Positions 47,215-56,082 are shown, counted from the first letter of the stretch. The stretch: 64,000 nucleotides of DNA from Psychrobacter sp. P11F6 (GCF_001435295.1 NZ_CM003594.1:62001-126000); one strand, 5' to 3'. Notes: a model not told the origin generated them from the sequence alone. Made by a program: numbers and translations.

Positions 47215-47793
47215 TTATATATTGATGTTTTTAGGAAGGTGAATATCGATTTGAACTTTAGGCAAATCTTGTAGGTGCTGTATGAGTAACGGTAAGATAT
47301 CAGCAGGCCAGTCTAACGCAAGTGAGCCTGTGTTTGCTAAATTGGCTGCGTTAGACACGTTAGCTGTCTCATTTCGTGAGTGGTTATGAATAAGTGGGCG
47401 TGCGAGGAGGGCAACCCTACGGATGCCTTGATAACGGATAAGCGGGATAAGCTGCTCAGATAAATCATTCAACCCGGCAATTAACCATTGTGACCGTGTG
47501 GGGTGGTAAGGATGATTTGATACCACAAGATTAGCGATATAACTGGGCTGATTACCATTACTACTGACACTTAAACCAGCTTGCTCAAGCGCGCGTTTAT
47601 GCAGTAAGCAGCGGCCAACACTCAGACTGCCATCGCGGCATGCGCGATAGTAACGTTGATAATTATCAGCAAATAAAGTCTTAGCTTTTGTGAGAACAGG
47701 ATCTAAAAGAATCCCTGCAGTATTGACTGGTAGAATAAGCAGCTGCGCGCTACTATTTAAGATAGGGGCGTGGGTAAGTTGCAAAGTCGCCAT
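47215..47793 (-). CDS. Degenerate macro-domain protein, DarG-like
   Basis: A 192-residue protein whose layout follows the ADP-ribose-binding macro domain of DarG-type antitoxins. LPVNTAG near 21-27 takes the place of the VNTVGVMGKG loop. YYRACRDGSLSVGR (about 48-61) matches the next conserved helix. SQWLIAGLNDLSEQL (about 101-115), a strand near 126 and LDWPADILPLLIQHL (about 160-174) follow as in the family. The glycine-rich loops that hold ADP-ribose and catalyse de-ADP-ribosylation are altered (GILLDP for GVMGKG), so activity is doubtful. AAGGGG precedes the ATG. No DarT toxin gene is adjacent. Confidence 0.65.
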   Translation of the reverse strand: MATLQLTHAPILNSSAQLLILPVNTAGILLDPVLTKAKTLFADNYQRYYRACRDGSLSVGRCLLHKRALEQAGLSVSSNGNQPSYIANLVVSNHPYHPTRSQWLIAGLNDLSEQLIPLIRYQGIRRVALLARPLIHNHSRNETANVSNAANLANTGSLALDWPADILPLLIQHLQDLPKVQIDIHLPKNINI

Positions 47794-47826
47794 TGTCAGC
47801 CCCTTGATAAAAGTCTAAATAATTAG

Positions 47827-48351
47827 CTACTGTTTGTCGCCGTTTGTCTCGGCTTCTAATTGCGCTATTTGTTGTTCAAGTAGGGCGATTTGCTCTGCTT
47901 TCATATCAGTTAATTGCTTGTTCATCGTCAGTTGTTCAGCCGCCAATTTTTCTTGTTCGGCTAAGCGCTTACGCTCGTCTTCTAAGCGATCTATTTCTTC
48001 TTTGGCAAGACTATCTGTTTCTGGTAAAGCCGCATTTAAGATCGCATCAGCATTAGGTATTTGATTAACTGTGGTTGTCTCATTAGTATTTGACGTTAAG
48101 TCACTATTGTTTGAACTATTGTCATTATTACCTAAGGGCGTAGCATCTAATTGAGTAGCGCTATCTGGTTCGGTAGTCGGTGGTGTACTTTCGATAGGCG
48201 CAGTATTAGTGTCTATTGAATTGTTTTTCCAGACCAAGTAGCCAATCAGTAATGCCGCTAATATAATAATTGACCACCATTTCTGGCGTGACTTAGTGGG
48301 CTCTTTTTTCAGTGATTTGGTTGACAGAGGACGCATTTTTTGGCTTTTCAT
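47827..48351 (-). CDS. Single-span membrane protein with coiled-coil tail
   Basis: Unknown 174-residue protein. The basic N-terminus (about 1-24) precedes one membrane span (WWSIIILAALLIGYLVW, about 25-41). A Thr/Asn/Ser-rich, low-complexity stretch (about 45-95) and a Glu/Gln/Leu coiled coil (about 110-170) follow. By the positive-inside rule the tail is outside the cytoplasm. It lies 33 bases upstream of the macro-domain gene on the same strand, so the two are probably one transcript. Confidence 0.72.
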   Translation of the reverse strand: MKSQKMRPLSTKSLKKEPTKSRQKWWSIIILAALLIGYLVWKNNSIDTNTAPIESTPPTTEPDSATQLDATPLGNNDNSSNNSDLTSNTNETTTVNQIPNADAILNAALPETDSLAKEEIDRLEDERKRLAEQEKLAAEQLTMNKQLTDMKAEQIALLEQQIAQLEAETNGDKQ

Positions 48352-48411
48352 ACTATAGTCGATTTATGTTAGAAATATAAGTAGCCATACTATAGCAAAC
48401 TCAAAATAAAA

Positions 48412-48435
48412 AGCCTATCTATTGCTAGATAGGCT
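48412..48435 (-). terminator. Terminator downstream of prlC-yheV
   Basis: Perfect 10-bp stem AGCCTATCTA/TAGATAGGCT with a TTGC loop; followed on the minus strand by TTTTTATTTT. Confidence 0.88.
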
Positions 48436-48464
48436 AGTAGCTATTAAGACTTGACGCTTAATAT

Positions 48465-48722
48465 TTAAGGCTTGAATTTTACTATGCCGCTGGTACCAGT
48501 AGCCATAGCATCACGAGCAATTTGGTCTTCAGCATGGTTTTTAGCACTGATGGCATCAGGGTCGGGGCGATGCTCTGCGTGCCCACACAAAGTACACTCG
48601 ATATATTCATCAGGTGCAGGAGTCACAATATTCACCTGTACTACCGCGTCTATCGCTTGGCATTTTGGGCAGCGAACGCCTGCTAAAAACCGGCGTTTAG
48701 GGCTTGATGATTGGTAGCGCAT
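48465..48722 (-). CDS. yheV: YheV-family zinc-ribbon protein
   Basis: Small DUF2387 protein, 85 residues. RRFLAGVRCPKCQAIDAV (about 10-27) and IECTLCGHAEHRPD (about 41-54) supply two CxxC pairs for a zinc ribbon; the tail IVKFKP is typical. Its ATG directly follows the prlC stop codon, so translation is probably coupled. The prlC-yheV pairing is widespread in gammaproteobacteria, but the function is not known. Confidence 0.9.
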   Translation of the reverse strand: MRYQSSSPKRRFLAGVRCPKCQAIDAVVQVNIVTPAPDEYIECTLCGHAEHRPDPDAISAKNHAEDQIARDAMATGTSGIVKFKP

Positions 48723-50918
48723 TTAAATCGCCTCGTGAGTCGTTTGAGCATTGCTTTCAATATTGGCAGCATCGTCATTTTTAGCGTTATCAAAACCGCT
48801 ATGACGTAATAACGCATCAATGCTGGCGCTACGACCACGGAAGTTTTCAAAGTTGGTCTTGGCAGGGAAACTACCACCAACGGATAAAATTGTCTCACGG
48901 AAGGCTTTACCAGTGACAGGGTTAAAAATACCTTCTTCTTCAAACTTGCTAAAGGCATCTGCCGATAGCAACTCTGCCCATTTATACGAGTAATAACCTG
49001 CCGCATAGCCGCCTGCAAAGATATGACTAAAGCCGTTGGCAAAACGGTTGTAGTCAGGTGTCTGCATGATAGCAATGTCGTCTCGAACGGTATTTAGCGT
49101 GGCTAATATACCATCATAATCTAGCGCTGGCGTCTGCGCATGAATCAATAAGTCAAACAGTGCGAATTCGATTTGACGTAGGGTTTGCATGCCGCTTTGG
49201 AAATTCTTTACCGCCAATAACGCTGCAAGTTTGTCTTTTGGTAATGGCGCACCGGTTTCGACGTGGCTACTAATCAGCGCAATACCTTCGGCATCCCACG
49301 CCCAGTTTTCCATAAATTGACTGGGCAGCTCGACCGCGTCCCACTCAACGCCATTGACACCAGCGACATCACCGACCGTCACTTGGGTTAATAAATGATG
49401 TAGGCCGTGACCAAACTCATGGAATAGAGTCAATACTTCATCATGCGTCAATAAGCTTGGTTTGCCATCGAGGGCAGGGGTAAAGTTACCCACCATAAAG
49501 CATACTGGTAGCTGCTGATGATTTTGTTCACTGTAAGTATAACGTGACTGAAAACCACTCATCCAAGCGCCGCCGCGTTTACCACTGCGTGCAAATAAGT
49601 CAAAGTAAAAGCCACCAAGCAAGTTATCATCAGCATCAAACAACTGATAAAAGCTGACATCGTCGTGCCAGCGTGATACGGATTCACTTTGCTCTTGGAC
49701 TTTGATACCGTACAGACGCTCAACGATGGCAAATAATCCGCTAATTACTTTTGGTAAGGGAAAGTACGGGCGGATTTCTTCTTGCGATAAGCTGAACTCG
49801 CTTTGTTTGACTTTTTCAGCGATATACGCACTGTCCCATGCCTGTAACTCATCTATACCATAATCTTGCGCATACTTTTGCAACTGAGCTAAGTCTTGCT
49901 TAGCCGCTGGAGTTGCTTGCGTGGCCAAACTCCGTAAAAAGGTTTCTACTTCTGCCACGTTATCTGCCATTTTAGTCGATAGTGAGACTTCTGCATAATT
50001 GTCAAAACCCAATAGCTTGGCTTTTTGCTCACGTAGTTGCAGGATTTGACTCATGATATCGGCGTTATTTAGCGACTCACCTTTGGCATTGGTATGCGCA
50101 TCAAACTCAGAAGCACGAGTGACATAAGCGCGGTATAGGGTCTCGCGCAGTTCACGGTCATCCGCATGGGTCATGATGGCAAGATAAACAGGAATGTTTA
50201 AGCTTGCCACGTAGTAAGGATTTGGCAACGCATCGACTTCTACTTGCGTGAGCGTACCGTTGGCAAGCGCGCGCGCTTTATACTGTTCGCCAGCATCTGC
50301 GAGTAGCGCCAGTCCACTTTCTGTTAGACCTGCCAATTGTTCTTGTTGCAGCGGTAAGGCATAAGCTTGGGTGGCATCCAATACGTTATCTGAAAAGGTC
50401 GCTGATAAGGTAGAAAGCTGACTTTGAATAGCTGCAAACTTTTCCTGTTTATCTTTTGGTAATGCGACACCTGACAGCTCAAAACTGCGTAGCGCAAGCT
50501 CAATAGCCCGCGCTCGTGCAGGCTCAAGCGCAGCAAAAAATGCTGTGTCATTGACGATAGTTTGATAACGATTAAATAGCGGCTGGTGCTGTCCCACACG
50601 TGTGCCATAAGCTGATAGTGTGGGTAGCAGTTCATGATGGACATGACGAATGTCGTCATTGCTCATGACGCTATTCAGGTGCGATAAAATGCCCCAACTG
50701 CGATCCAATGCCAGATTAATATGATCAAAAGTCATAATATCAGCCAGCGCTTGCTCAGCACTGATATTAGCAGCGCTATCATGGTTGTCAGTATCTGCAC
50801 TCATCTCATCTAAAAATGTATTGGCTGCATCGATGGCACTGATGACATGGCTTTGTAATGTACTTGGCGAAACGTTGTCAAAATCGACAAGGCGTAAATC
50901 TGCAGGAAGGGTTTTCAT
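48723..50918 (-). CDS. prlC: Oligopeptidase A (PrlC)
   Basis: Cytoplasmic M3 zinc metallopeptidase that degrades signal peptides and short oligopeptides. The HEFGHGLHHLL zinc-binding motif lies near residues 501-511, with the third ligand Glu in the following helix. The 731-residue length exceeds E. coli PrlC (680); extra residues are an Asp/Ala-rich loop near 40-55 and an Asn/Asp-rich C-terminal tail. In E. coli, the gene is heat-inducible; no heat promoter is recognised here. Translationally linked to yheV. Confidence 0.95.
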   Translation of the reverse strand: MKTLPADLRLVDFDNVSPSTLQSHVISAIDAANTFLDEMSADTDNHDSAANISAEQALADIMTFDHINLALDRSWGILSHLNSVMSNDDIRHVHHELLPTLSAYGTRVGQHQPLFNRYQTIVNDTAFFAALEPARARAIELALRSFELSGVALPKDKQEKFAAIQSQLSTLSATFSDNVLDATQAYALPLQQEQLAGLTESGLALLADAGEQYKARALANGTLTQVEVDALPNPYYVASLNIPVYLAIMTHADDRELRETLYRAYVTRASEFDAHTNAKGESLNNADIMSQILQLREQKAKLLGFDNYAEVSLSTKMADNVAEVETFLRSLATQATPAAKQDLAQLQKYAQDYGIDELQAWDSAYIAEKVKQSEFSLSQEEIRPYFPLPKVISGLFAIVERLYGIKVQEQSESVSRWHDDVSFYQLFDADDNLLGGFYFDLFARSGKRGGAWMSGFQSRYTYSEQNHQQLPVCFMVGNFTPALDGKPSLLTHDEVLTLFHEFGHGLHHLLTQVTVGDVAGVNGVEWDAVELPSQFMENWAWDAEGIALISSHVETGAPLPKDKLAALLAVKNFQSGMQTLRQIEFALFDLLIHAQTPALDYDGILATLNTVRDDIAIMQTPDYNRFANGFSHIFAGGYAAGYYSYKWAELLSADAFSKFEEEGIFNPVTGKAFRETILSVGGSFPAKTNFENFRGRSASIDALLRHSGFDNAKNDDAANIESNAQTTHEAI

Positions 50919-51373
50919 AAAAGTATCCGATATCTGATCGTAGTGAATGAATTATTATTGAGTAAACGTAGCTTTATATAAGAGATTGGCTTGCCGTGAC
51001 ATTTAGAACATCATTAGCTTTGTGTTATTTTTATTTTTTGCTGTCTTATCGATAAGCTATATAAAAGATGGGTTCGTTTGACGAAAATACAACCTAATCA
51101 TTAACTATAAAGAAAGTGAAGCGAGAAGATAGTGAATATTAAACGGGTTTAAAGTCGTTCCGTCAGGCTTTTAGAACAATACAGAGTGTTCTACTTACAA
51201 AGCGCTATCATTTGCTTGCAAATTAACCCTACAGCGAGTGAGGTTTGACTGCTAGCATCAAGGCAATGGAATAAAAAGATTAAGCACTATTTATAGCAAA
51301 AACTATGAATCAGTTAATTAATAGTAAAAATCACAATGTTAAAAGTAAATGATAATAAAACAAGGAGCAATAA
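50919..51373. other. Divergent intergenic region prlC / Balon-like gene
   Basis: About 455 bases without a gene. Divergent promoters are expected. A TTGACT at 51245-51250 followed after 18 bases by GAATAA is a weak candidate for the hibernation-factor promoter. A good AAGGAG ribosome site stands eight bases before the ATG. Confidence 0.5.
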
Positions 51374-52486
51374 ATGAAAGCGACTCTCAAAAGTTTACGT
51401 GAAACCAAAGCCAATCCTGCGGTTAGTATCTTTGTTAAGACTCATCGCGAGCATCCTGCTAATGATCAAGATCCCATTGCCCTGAAGAACCAATTAAAAG
51501 TGGCTGAAGAACGCTTAACCAACGAATACGATAAGCGCACAGCGACTACCATACTCGATAAGATTCATGATAAAACCAAAGAGCTAAATCACAACTTAAA
51601 TCTTGATACCTTGGCTATTTTTGCCAGTACTGAGGATGTACAAGTGATCCGTATGCCGATTGACACCACGGAGCGTGTGGTGATTTCACATCGTTTTGCG
51701 ACTCGAGATTTGGTGCGTGATATGGCAAGTGCGGTGCATTATTACACCTTGGTGCTCACTCGTGATAATGCCCGCTTGATTGAAGCGTCTAATGATCGCG
51801 TAGTGAGAGAGTTCGATAAGGACGACGACCTGCAAAAAAATATGGATAATATCCCATTTCCTATTGAAAACAATGGTCTATATACGACAGGCGATGGTGG
51901 ATCGGATCGCTCGTCTAATAATGAAAGCAGCTATCTAAAAGAGTTTTTTAACCAAGTGGATAAAAGTGTACAAGAGCTGTGGGGTGAGCACAAAATGCCT
52001 TTGGTTGTCGTTGGCGATGCTAAAAATATCGGCTACTATAAAGAAGTTTGTGATCGTCCAGACAACATCATTGCCACAGTGTCAAATGCGACCAATTTAG
52101 AAGATGGTAGTGCTCAGCATATTATCAATAGCGTGCAAGAGGCGGTGGAAGGCTATCGTACATCACTGCATCAAGCTGCCATGGGTGAGATTGATAAAGC
52201 ACGCGGTGCCAATATGTTGCAAACAGATCTACAAGAAGTCTACCGCAGTGCCTTCCAAGGTGCAGGCGAGACGCTTTATGTCCGTCGTGGTTATATACAA
52301 TCGGCCAAAATTGATGAAAAGGCACAGACTTTGAGTCTTGCAGATGATGCGGCTTCAGAAGGCGTTACTGATGATGCCATTGGCGAAATCATTGAGCATG
52401 TCATTCATAATGGTGGCGAAGCAGTATTTATGCCACAAGATATTATGGGTGAAGATCAACCAATTGCATTGGTGACACGCTATTAA
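51374..52486 (+). CDS. Balon-like ribosome hibernation factor (AOC03_06830 family)
   Basis: A 370-residue soluble protein of the bacterial aeRF1/Pelota-like group (BaeRF family 3). Its best-known member, Balon from Psychrobacter urativorans, binds the ribosomal A site with EF-Tu during cold shock and stationary phase, even on translating ribosomes. An N-terminal domain (about 1-125) begins MKATLKSLRETKANPAVSIF. The central domain (about 126-265) carries a loop GDGGSDRSS (173-181) where aeRF1 has GGQ, and the third domain (about 270-370) ends GGEAVFMPQDI...ALVTRY. GGS replaces GGQ, so peptide release is not expected. The A site role is by homology, not shown here. Confidence 0.9.
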   Translation: MKATLKSLRETKANPAVSIFVKTHREHPANDQDPIALKNQLKVAEERLTNEYDKRTATTILDKIHDKTKELNHNLNLDTLAIFASTEDVQVIRMPIDTTERVVISHRFATRDLVRDMASAVHYYTLVLTRDNARLIEASNDRVVREFDKDDDLQKNMDNIPFPIENNGLYTTGDGGSDRSSNNESSYLKEFFNQVDKSVQELWGEHKMPLVVVGDAKNIGYYKEVCDRPDNIIATVSNATNLEDGSAQHIINSVQEAVEGYRTSLHQAAMGEIDKARGANMLQTDLQEVYRSAFQGAGETLYVRRGYIQSAKIDEKAQTLSLADDAASEGVTDDAIGEIIEHVIHNGGEAVFMPQDIMGEDQPIALVTRY

Positions 52487-52556
52487 TTGCTAGATAGTGC
52501 TTATTGATGACAATCCTTTGCGAATTCGCCATTGATAGAAGATAGGTATAATATGG

Positions 52557-52590
52557 GAGCATTGGTTCGATAAGAATCAATGCTCTTTTT
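52557..52590 (+). terminator. Terminator downstream of the Balon-like gene
   Basis: GAGCATTGGTTC, GATAA loop, GAATCAATGCTC (one G:T wobble), then T-run. It makes the hibernation gene a monocistronic unit. Confidence 0.92.
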
Positions 52591-52650
52591 ACATTGATGA
52601 TATATTAAGCCTTTATCTAAAACTTATACTTGATTGCCTTAGGTTATTAA

Positions 52651-53403
52651 ATGATGCGAAATAACATACCAAATACTCTTATGCAATTTAGCGTCACAGC
52701 AATGATAGCCTTTAGCTCCAGTTTCAGTATGGCAGAGACAGATGTGAATAATATATCTGTGAGCCATCTATCATGGGGTCAATTGCCGCCTTCTATTCAA
52801 AACTATTATCAAATAGACTCTAAAAAAAATAAAATGAGGCTAAAGACCAAAGATATTGTTGCTATTCGTTCTTGGATTGGCACAGTAGGAGAACAGTATT
52901 TGGTTCAATTACAGCGTTTCAATTCAACCAATAGCCCTGACGAGCCAGCAGGAGAGGTCTTCACGCATTTATATGTTATAGATGAACAAGAGGCTTTACG
53001 AGTATGGCAAATATATGATTATGTACCCTGCGATGGGTTAGATGTAATCGCAGAATTCGCTAAAAACACCGCCGTAGTGACTGATATTAATAATAACGGT
53101 GTTGTCGAAGTGAGTGTGCCTTATTATCTCGGTTGTCGTGGTGACGTAAGTTATGATGAGATGAAAGTAATCATGTACGAAGGGCAGCAAAAATTTGCTG
53201 TACGTGGTAACTCTGCAATTTGTAACGCCAAGACAGACCAGCCAGTTGATGCTACTGGTTATTACGGTGGTGACTACAAGATTGATGAAAAATTACTACA
53301 GCAATCAGCGCTATCAGCTTCTCAAAAATCAGTATTTAGGCGTCACTTGCAATCAGTGTGGCGAGATAACCAATGTTCCATTTATTTTAAGTATGATGAC
53401 TAA
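52651..53403 (+). CDS. Secreted M949_RS01915-family protein
   Basis: Residues 1-28 form a signal peptide ending SMAETD. The mature protein (about 220 residues) follows the family pattern: VAIRSWIGTVGEQYLV (about 69-84), HLYVIDEQEALRVWQIYDYV (about 106-125), VVTDINNNGVVEVSVPYYLGCRGDVSYDEMKVI (about 146-178), with Asp/Asn-rich motif DINNNGVVEV resembling a calcium-binding loop. The family is named 'surface polysaccharide biosynthesis protein', but I find no catalytic motif and treat function as unknown. A second gene begins 5 bases beyond the stop. Confidence 0.7.
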   Translation: MMRNNIPNTLMQFSVTAMIAFSSSFSMAETDVNNISVSHLSWGQLPPSIQNYYQIDSKKNKMRLKTKDIVAIRSWIGTVGEQYLVQLQRFNSTNSPDEPAGEVFTHLYVIDEQEALRVWQIYDYVPCDGLDVIAEFAKNTAVVTDINNNGVVEVSVPYYLGCRGDVSYDEMKVIMYEGQQKFAVRGNSAICNAKTDQPVDATGYYGGDYKIDEKLLQQSALSASQKSVFRRHLQSVWRDNQCSIYFKYDD

Positions 53404-53407
53404 TTCT

Positions 53408-54166
53408 ATGACTACCACAACCTCTTTTGTGCTAACCAGCTATAACATTCATAAAGGCATGTCGCCGATGAATCGCCAAGTTAAAATACAAGGTATCGCC
53501 CAAGCGCTCGATATTATTGGCTCCGATGTACTGTGTCTCCAAGAAGTGCAAGGTCAGAATCTTAAGCGCAATATGCAGTACAACGAATATCCTGATCAAT
53601 CGCAACATGAATGGTTTGGTGAGTATTTACAGCTGCAAAATAGCTATGGTAAAAACTCAGAGTATGAAAACGGTCATCATGGCAATGCGGTATTGAGCCG
53701 TTTTCCATTGGATCCTAAGCATAACGTCAATATCACCGTTAATAAGCTTGAGCAGCGTGGCGTCTTGCACTGCGAAGTACAACCAGTTGGATGGGATGTA
53801 CCAGTGGTTGTACTGTGTGCACACCTAAATTTGTTTGAGCGTGATCGTATCAAGCAATATGAAGCCATTGCCAACTATGTTCGTAATGAGATTGCACCTG
53901 ATCAACCACTGATTTTGGCAGGAGATTTTAATGATTGGAAAAAAATGTCTTGTGATAAACTTGCTACTAGCTTGGGTATGACCGAAGCTTTCAAGCATTG
54001 TCATGGCAAACTGCTGCCAACTTTCCCAGCCAAGCTTCCTGTGCTGAGCTTAGATCGTATTTATGTGCGTAATCTAAGAGTGAAAAATGCCTGGGTGCAT
54101 ACGGGCAAACCATGGTCGACACTGTCTGATCATTTGCCGCTCAGTGCGGAATTGGCACATTTATAA
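53408..54166 (+). CDS. Endonuclease/exonuclease/phosphatase family protein
   Basis: A 252-residue EEP-fold hydrolase. Catalytic blocks are in order: SYNIHKGMSP near 11-20, CLQEVQG near 42-48 (the metal-binding Glu), the CAHLNLFERDR segment, GDFNDWKK near 172-179 and the terminal SDHLPLSAEL with the catalytic His. It may cleave nucleic acid or hydrolyse phosphodiesters of lipids or nucleotides; substrate unknown. The frame is open well upstream, but that part overlaps the preceding gene in another frame. ATG codons at 53393 and 53396 are alternatives. Confidence 0.85.
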   Translation: MTTTTSFVLTSYNIHKGMSPMNRQVKIQGIAQALDIIGSDVLCLQEVQGQNLKRNMQYNEYPDQSQHEWFGEYLQLQNSYGKNSEYENGHHGNAVLSRFPLDPKHNVNITVNKLEQRGVLHCEVQPVGWDVPVVVLCAHLNLFERDRIKQYEAIANYVRNEIAPDQPLILAGDFNDWKKMSCDKLATSLGMTEAFKHCHGKLLPTFPAKLPVLSLDRIYVRNLRVKNAWVHTGKPWSTLSDHLPLSAELAHL

Positions 54167-54253
54167 ATGATTATTAGATAAGCTTAAGTTATTCACTAAA
54201 AATAAAATTGAATGCAAAAATAAAGCAATAGATACCTATAAGGATATATAACG

Positions 54254-55258
54254 ATGTCTACTCTTTCTCATAATCCGCTACCAACGACCCAACATGCCGT
54301 ACTCATACGTGAGTTTGGCGAACCTGAAGTGATGAGCTATCAAGAAGATGTGGCCATTCCTGTGTTAACAGATAACCAGGTATTGGTCAAAATTGCTTAC
54401 GCGGCTATCAATCCTGTCGATTACAAAACGCGTCAAGGCAAAGGCTGGGGCGCTGATGCCATTCAAAAAGACAAGTTTGATAAAAATGAGCCTGCAATTT
54501 TGGGCTTTGATATGTCAGGCACTGTGGTCGATAGTCGTAGTGAGCAGTTTACTATCGGTACACAGGTCGCTGCCCTGACTTTTCATGGTGGCTGTTATGC
54601 AGAGTATGTAGCAGTCGATGCTGACATGCTGGCAAAAGTACCGAATTCTGTCACGTTAGAGCAAGCAGGTGCGCTGCCTTGTATTGGACAGACGGCGATA
54701 CAGTTTGTAGAGTTTGCAGATATTCAAGATGGTGAGCATGTGGTGATAAACGCGCCAGCAGGCGGCGTGGGTCACTTGTTGATTCAGCTGCTCATGGATA
54801 AAGTGGCTAAAAACAATATCAAGGTGACTGTTATTTGCTCACCAGAGAAATATGCCAAGCTTGATGAAATAATAGATACCAATCAGCTTACAGGTTGGAT
54901 TGATTATACCAAAGATGTTGAATTCCCTGAGTTACAGGCAGATGTGCTACTGGATTTGGTCGGTAATGAAGCAGGCGTGCGAGCGCTTAGCGTGCTCAAA
55001 TCTGGTGGTCGCGTCAATGTGTTACCAACGATTTGGGTGGATAAACTCAAAGAGGCGGGTAGCCAGAAACAGTTAAAGGTAGCGGGTTATAAGGCGCAGC
55101 GTAGTGGTGAAGATATGGCGCGAGTTTTACAGCTCGTTGCAGATGGTAAGCTAACGCTACGTATTCAGCAAACCTATCCATTGTCTGAAGTGGTCGCGGC
55201 TCATCATGAGCTGCAAAAAGGTGCTGCTTTTGGCAAGATTGTTTTAAAAGTGAGTTAG
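54254..55258 (+). CDS. NADP-dependent quinone oxidoreductase-type protein
   Basis: Zinc-independent medium-chain dehydrogenase/reductase, 334 residues. The N-terminal GroES-like catalytic domain (about 1-130, AAINPVDYKTRQGKG) is followed by the Rossmann domain with VINAPAGGVGHLLIQL near 163-178, the nucleotide loop. AAGGA precedes the ATG. The stop codon TAG is part of the left end of MITE copy 3, so the native 3' end of the gene may have been trimmed or fused at insertion, although the ending FGKIVLKVS looks complete. Confidence 0.9.
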   Translation: MSTLSHNPLPTTQHAVLIREFGEPEVMSYQEDVAIPVLTDNQVLVKIAYAAINPVDYKTRQGKGWGADAIQKDKFDKNEPAILGFDMSGTVVDSRSEQFTIGTQVAALTFHGGCYAEYVAVDADMLAKVPNSVTLEQAGALPCIGQTAIQFVEFADIQDGEHVVINAPAGGVGHLLIQLLMDKVAKNNIKVTVICSPEKYAKLDEIIDTNQLTGWIDYTKDVEFPELQADVLLDLVGNEAGVRALSVLKSGGRVNVLPTIWVDKLKEAGSQKQLKVAGYKAQRSGEDMARVLQLVADGKLTLRIQQTYPLSEVVAAHHELQKGAAFGKIVLKVS

Positions 55259-55428
55259 AGTATGTGCTTAATCTGAAGGAAAACAACTAAGTGGGCTAAA
55301 ACTGGGTAAATCTTTCTAGACTGCATCAAATAGCTGGTTAATATCCCGATATCAATCAGCTATTTTCCTTGTTTGGCTACCGTTTATCTCATTTTTATCA
55401 CCATTTTCAAAACGAGGACGCGCTCTAG
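55255..55428. mobile_element. MITE-like repeat, copy 3
   Basis: 174 bp starting TTAGAGTATGTGC and ending GACGCGCTCTAG. Diverged from copies 1 and 2 but colinear with both over its whole length (for example AGCTGGTTAATATCC and TTTATCTCATTTTTATCA). It abuts the oxidoreductase: the stop codon TAG lies in its left terminus. Confidence 0.8.
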
Positions 55429-55449
55429 CTTATATTAAGTTACATTAAT

Positions 55450-56082
55450 TTAATGCGGTAGCACTTTTCGAAACGTGAGGCTGATTCGCCCTGATGTGAC
55501 AGTTTTAGTTTTTGTAATGGTATGCATCCAAAAATCCTGCGTATCGCCATGCATAACGATAAGCTGACCGGACTCAAGATATAGCTCAACTTTGACGAGC
55601 TTGTTCTTTTGTCTAATAGTTTTATGCTTAAAAACAAATTTTCGCCTAGCACCGAGCGATAAAGAAGCAATAATCGGCTGCGCGCCCAGCTCTTTTTCAT
55701 CGTCGGCATGATAGCCCATACCATCCTCACCAGAGGGATAGTAATTAAGCAAGCAAGAATTAAAATCAACGTTGATGCCACTGCTTGATAACTGCTGCTC
55801 AATATGTCGTTTTACGTGCAACATCTGCTTTGTCCATGGAATGGCTCGACGCGTCTGTCCAGAGTAATAATAACTGACATCGTGGTCACCCATCCAGACG
55901 ATTTGGCGAGTGGTAACATGCGTTTTACCAAACAACGTCACGATGTCAGACTGCCAAGGTAGCTCGGTTAGTAAATTATTATACAGGGCGTTAGCATCAT
56001 TGATAACTACCCCTAAGTCATTGACCTGACCATCGTAAGGCAACAGATTGTCAGTCGGTGTAGGCGCAAAAAGGTCAGTCAT
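55450..56082 (-). CDS. AlkB-like 2-oxoglutarate-dependent dioxygenase
   Basis: Fe(II)/2-oxoglutarate dioxygenase of the AlkB family (DNA/RNA demethylation). The HxD...H iron site and the RxxxxxR ketoglutarate site are seen: YHADDEKELG near 128-137 and GRISLTFRKV near 197-206, with the distal His in VMHGDTQDFWMH. The ATG at 56082 (210 residues) is preferred over a GTG one codon earlier. The following alpha/beta hydrolase gene lies only 17 bases upstream, so they are probably co-transcribed. Length and motifs fit repair of 1-methyladenine/3-methylcytosine, but substrate is not proven. Confidence 0.87.
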   Translation of the reverse strand: MTDLFAPTPTDNLLPYDGQVNDLGVVINDANALYNNLLTELPWQSDIVTLFGKTHVTTRQIVWMGDHDVSYYYSGQTRRAIPWTKQMLHVKRHIEQQLSSSGINVDFNSCLLNYYPSGEDGMGYHADDEKELGAQPIIASLSLGARRKFVFKHKTIRQKNKLVKVELYLESGQLIVMHGDTQDFWMHTITKTKTVTSGRISLTFRKVLPH

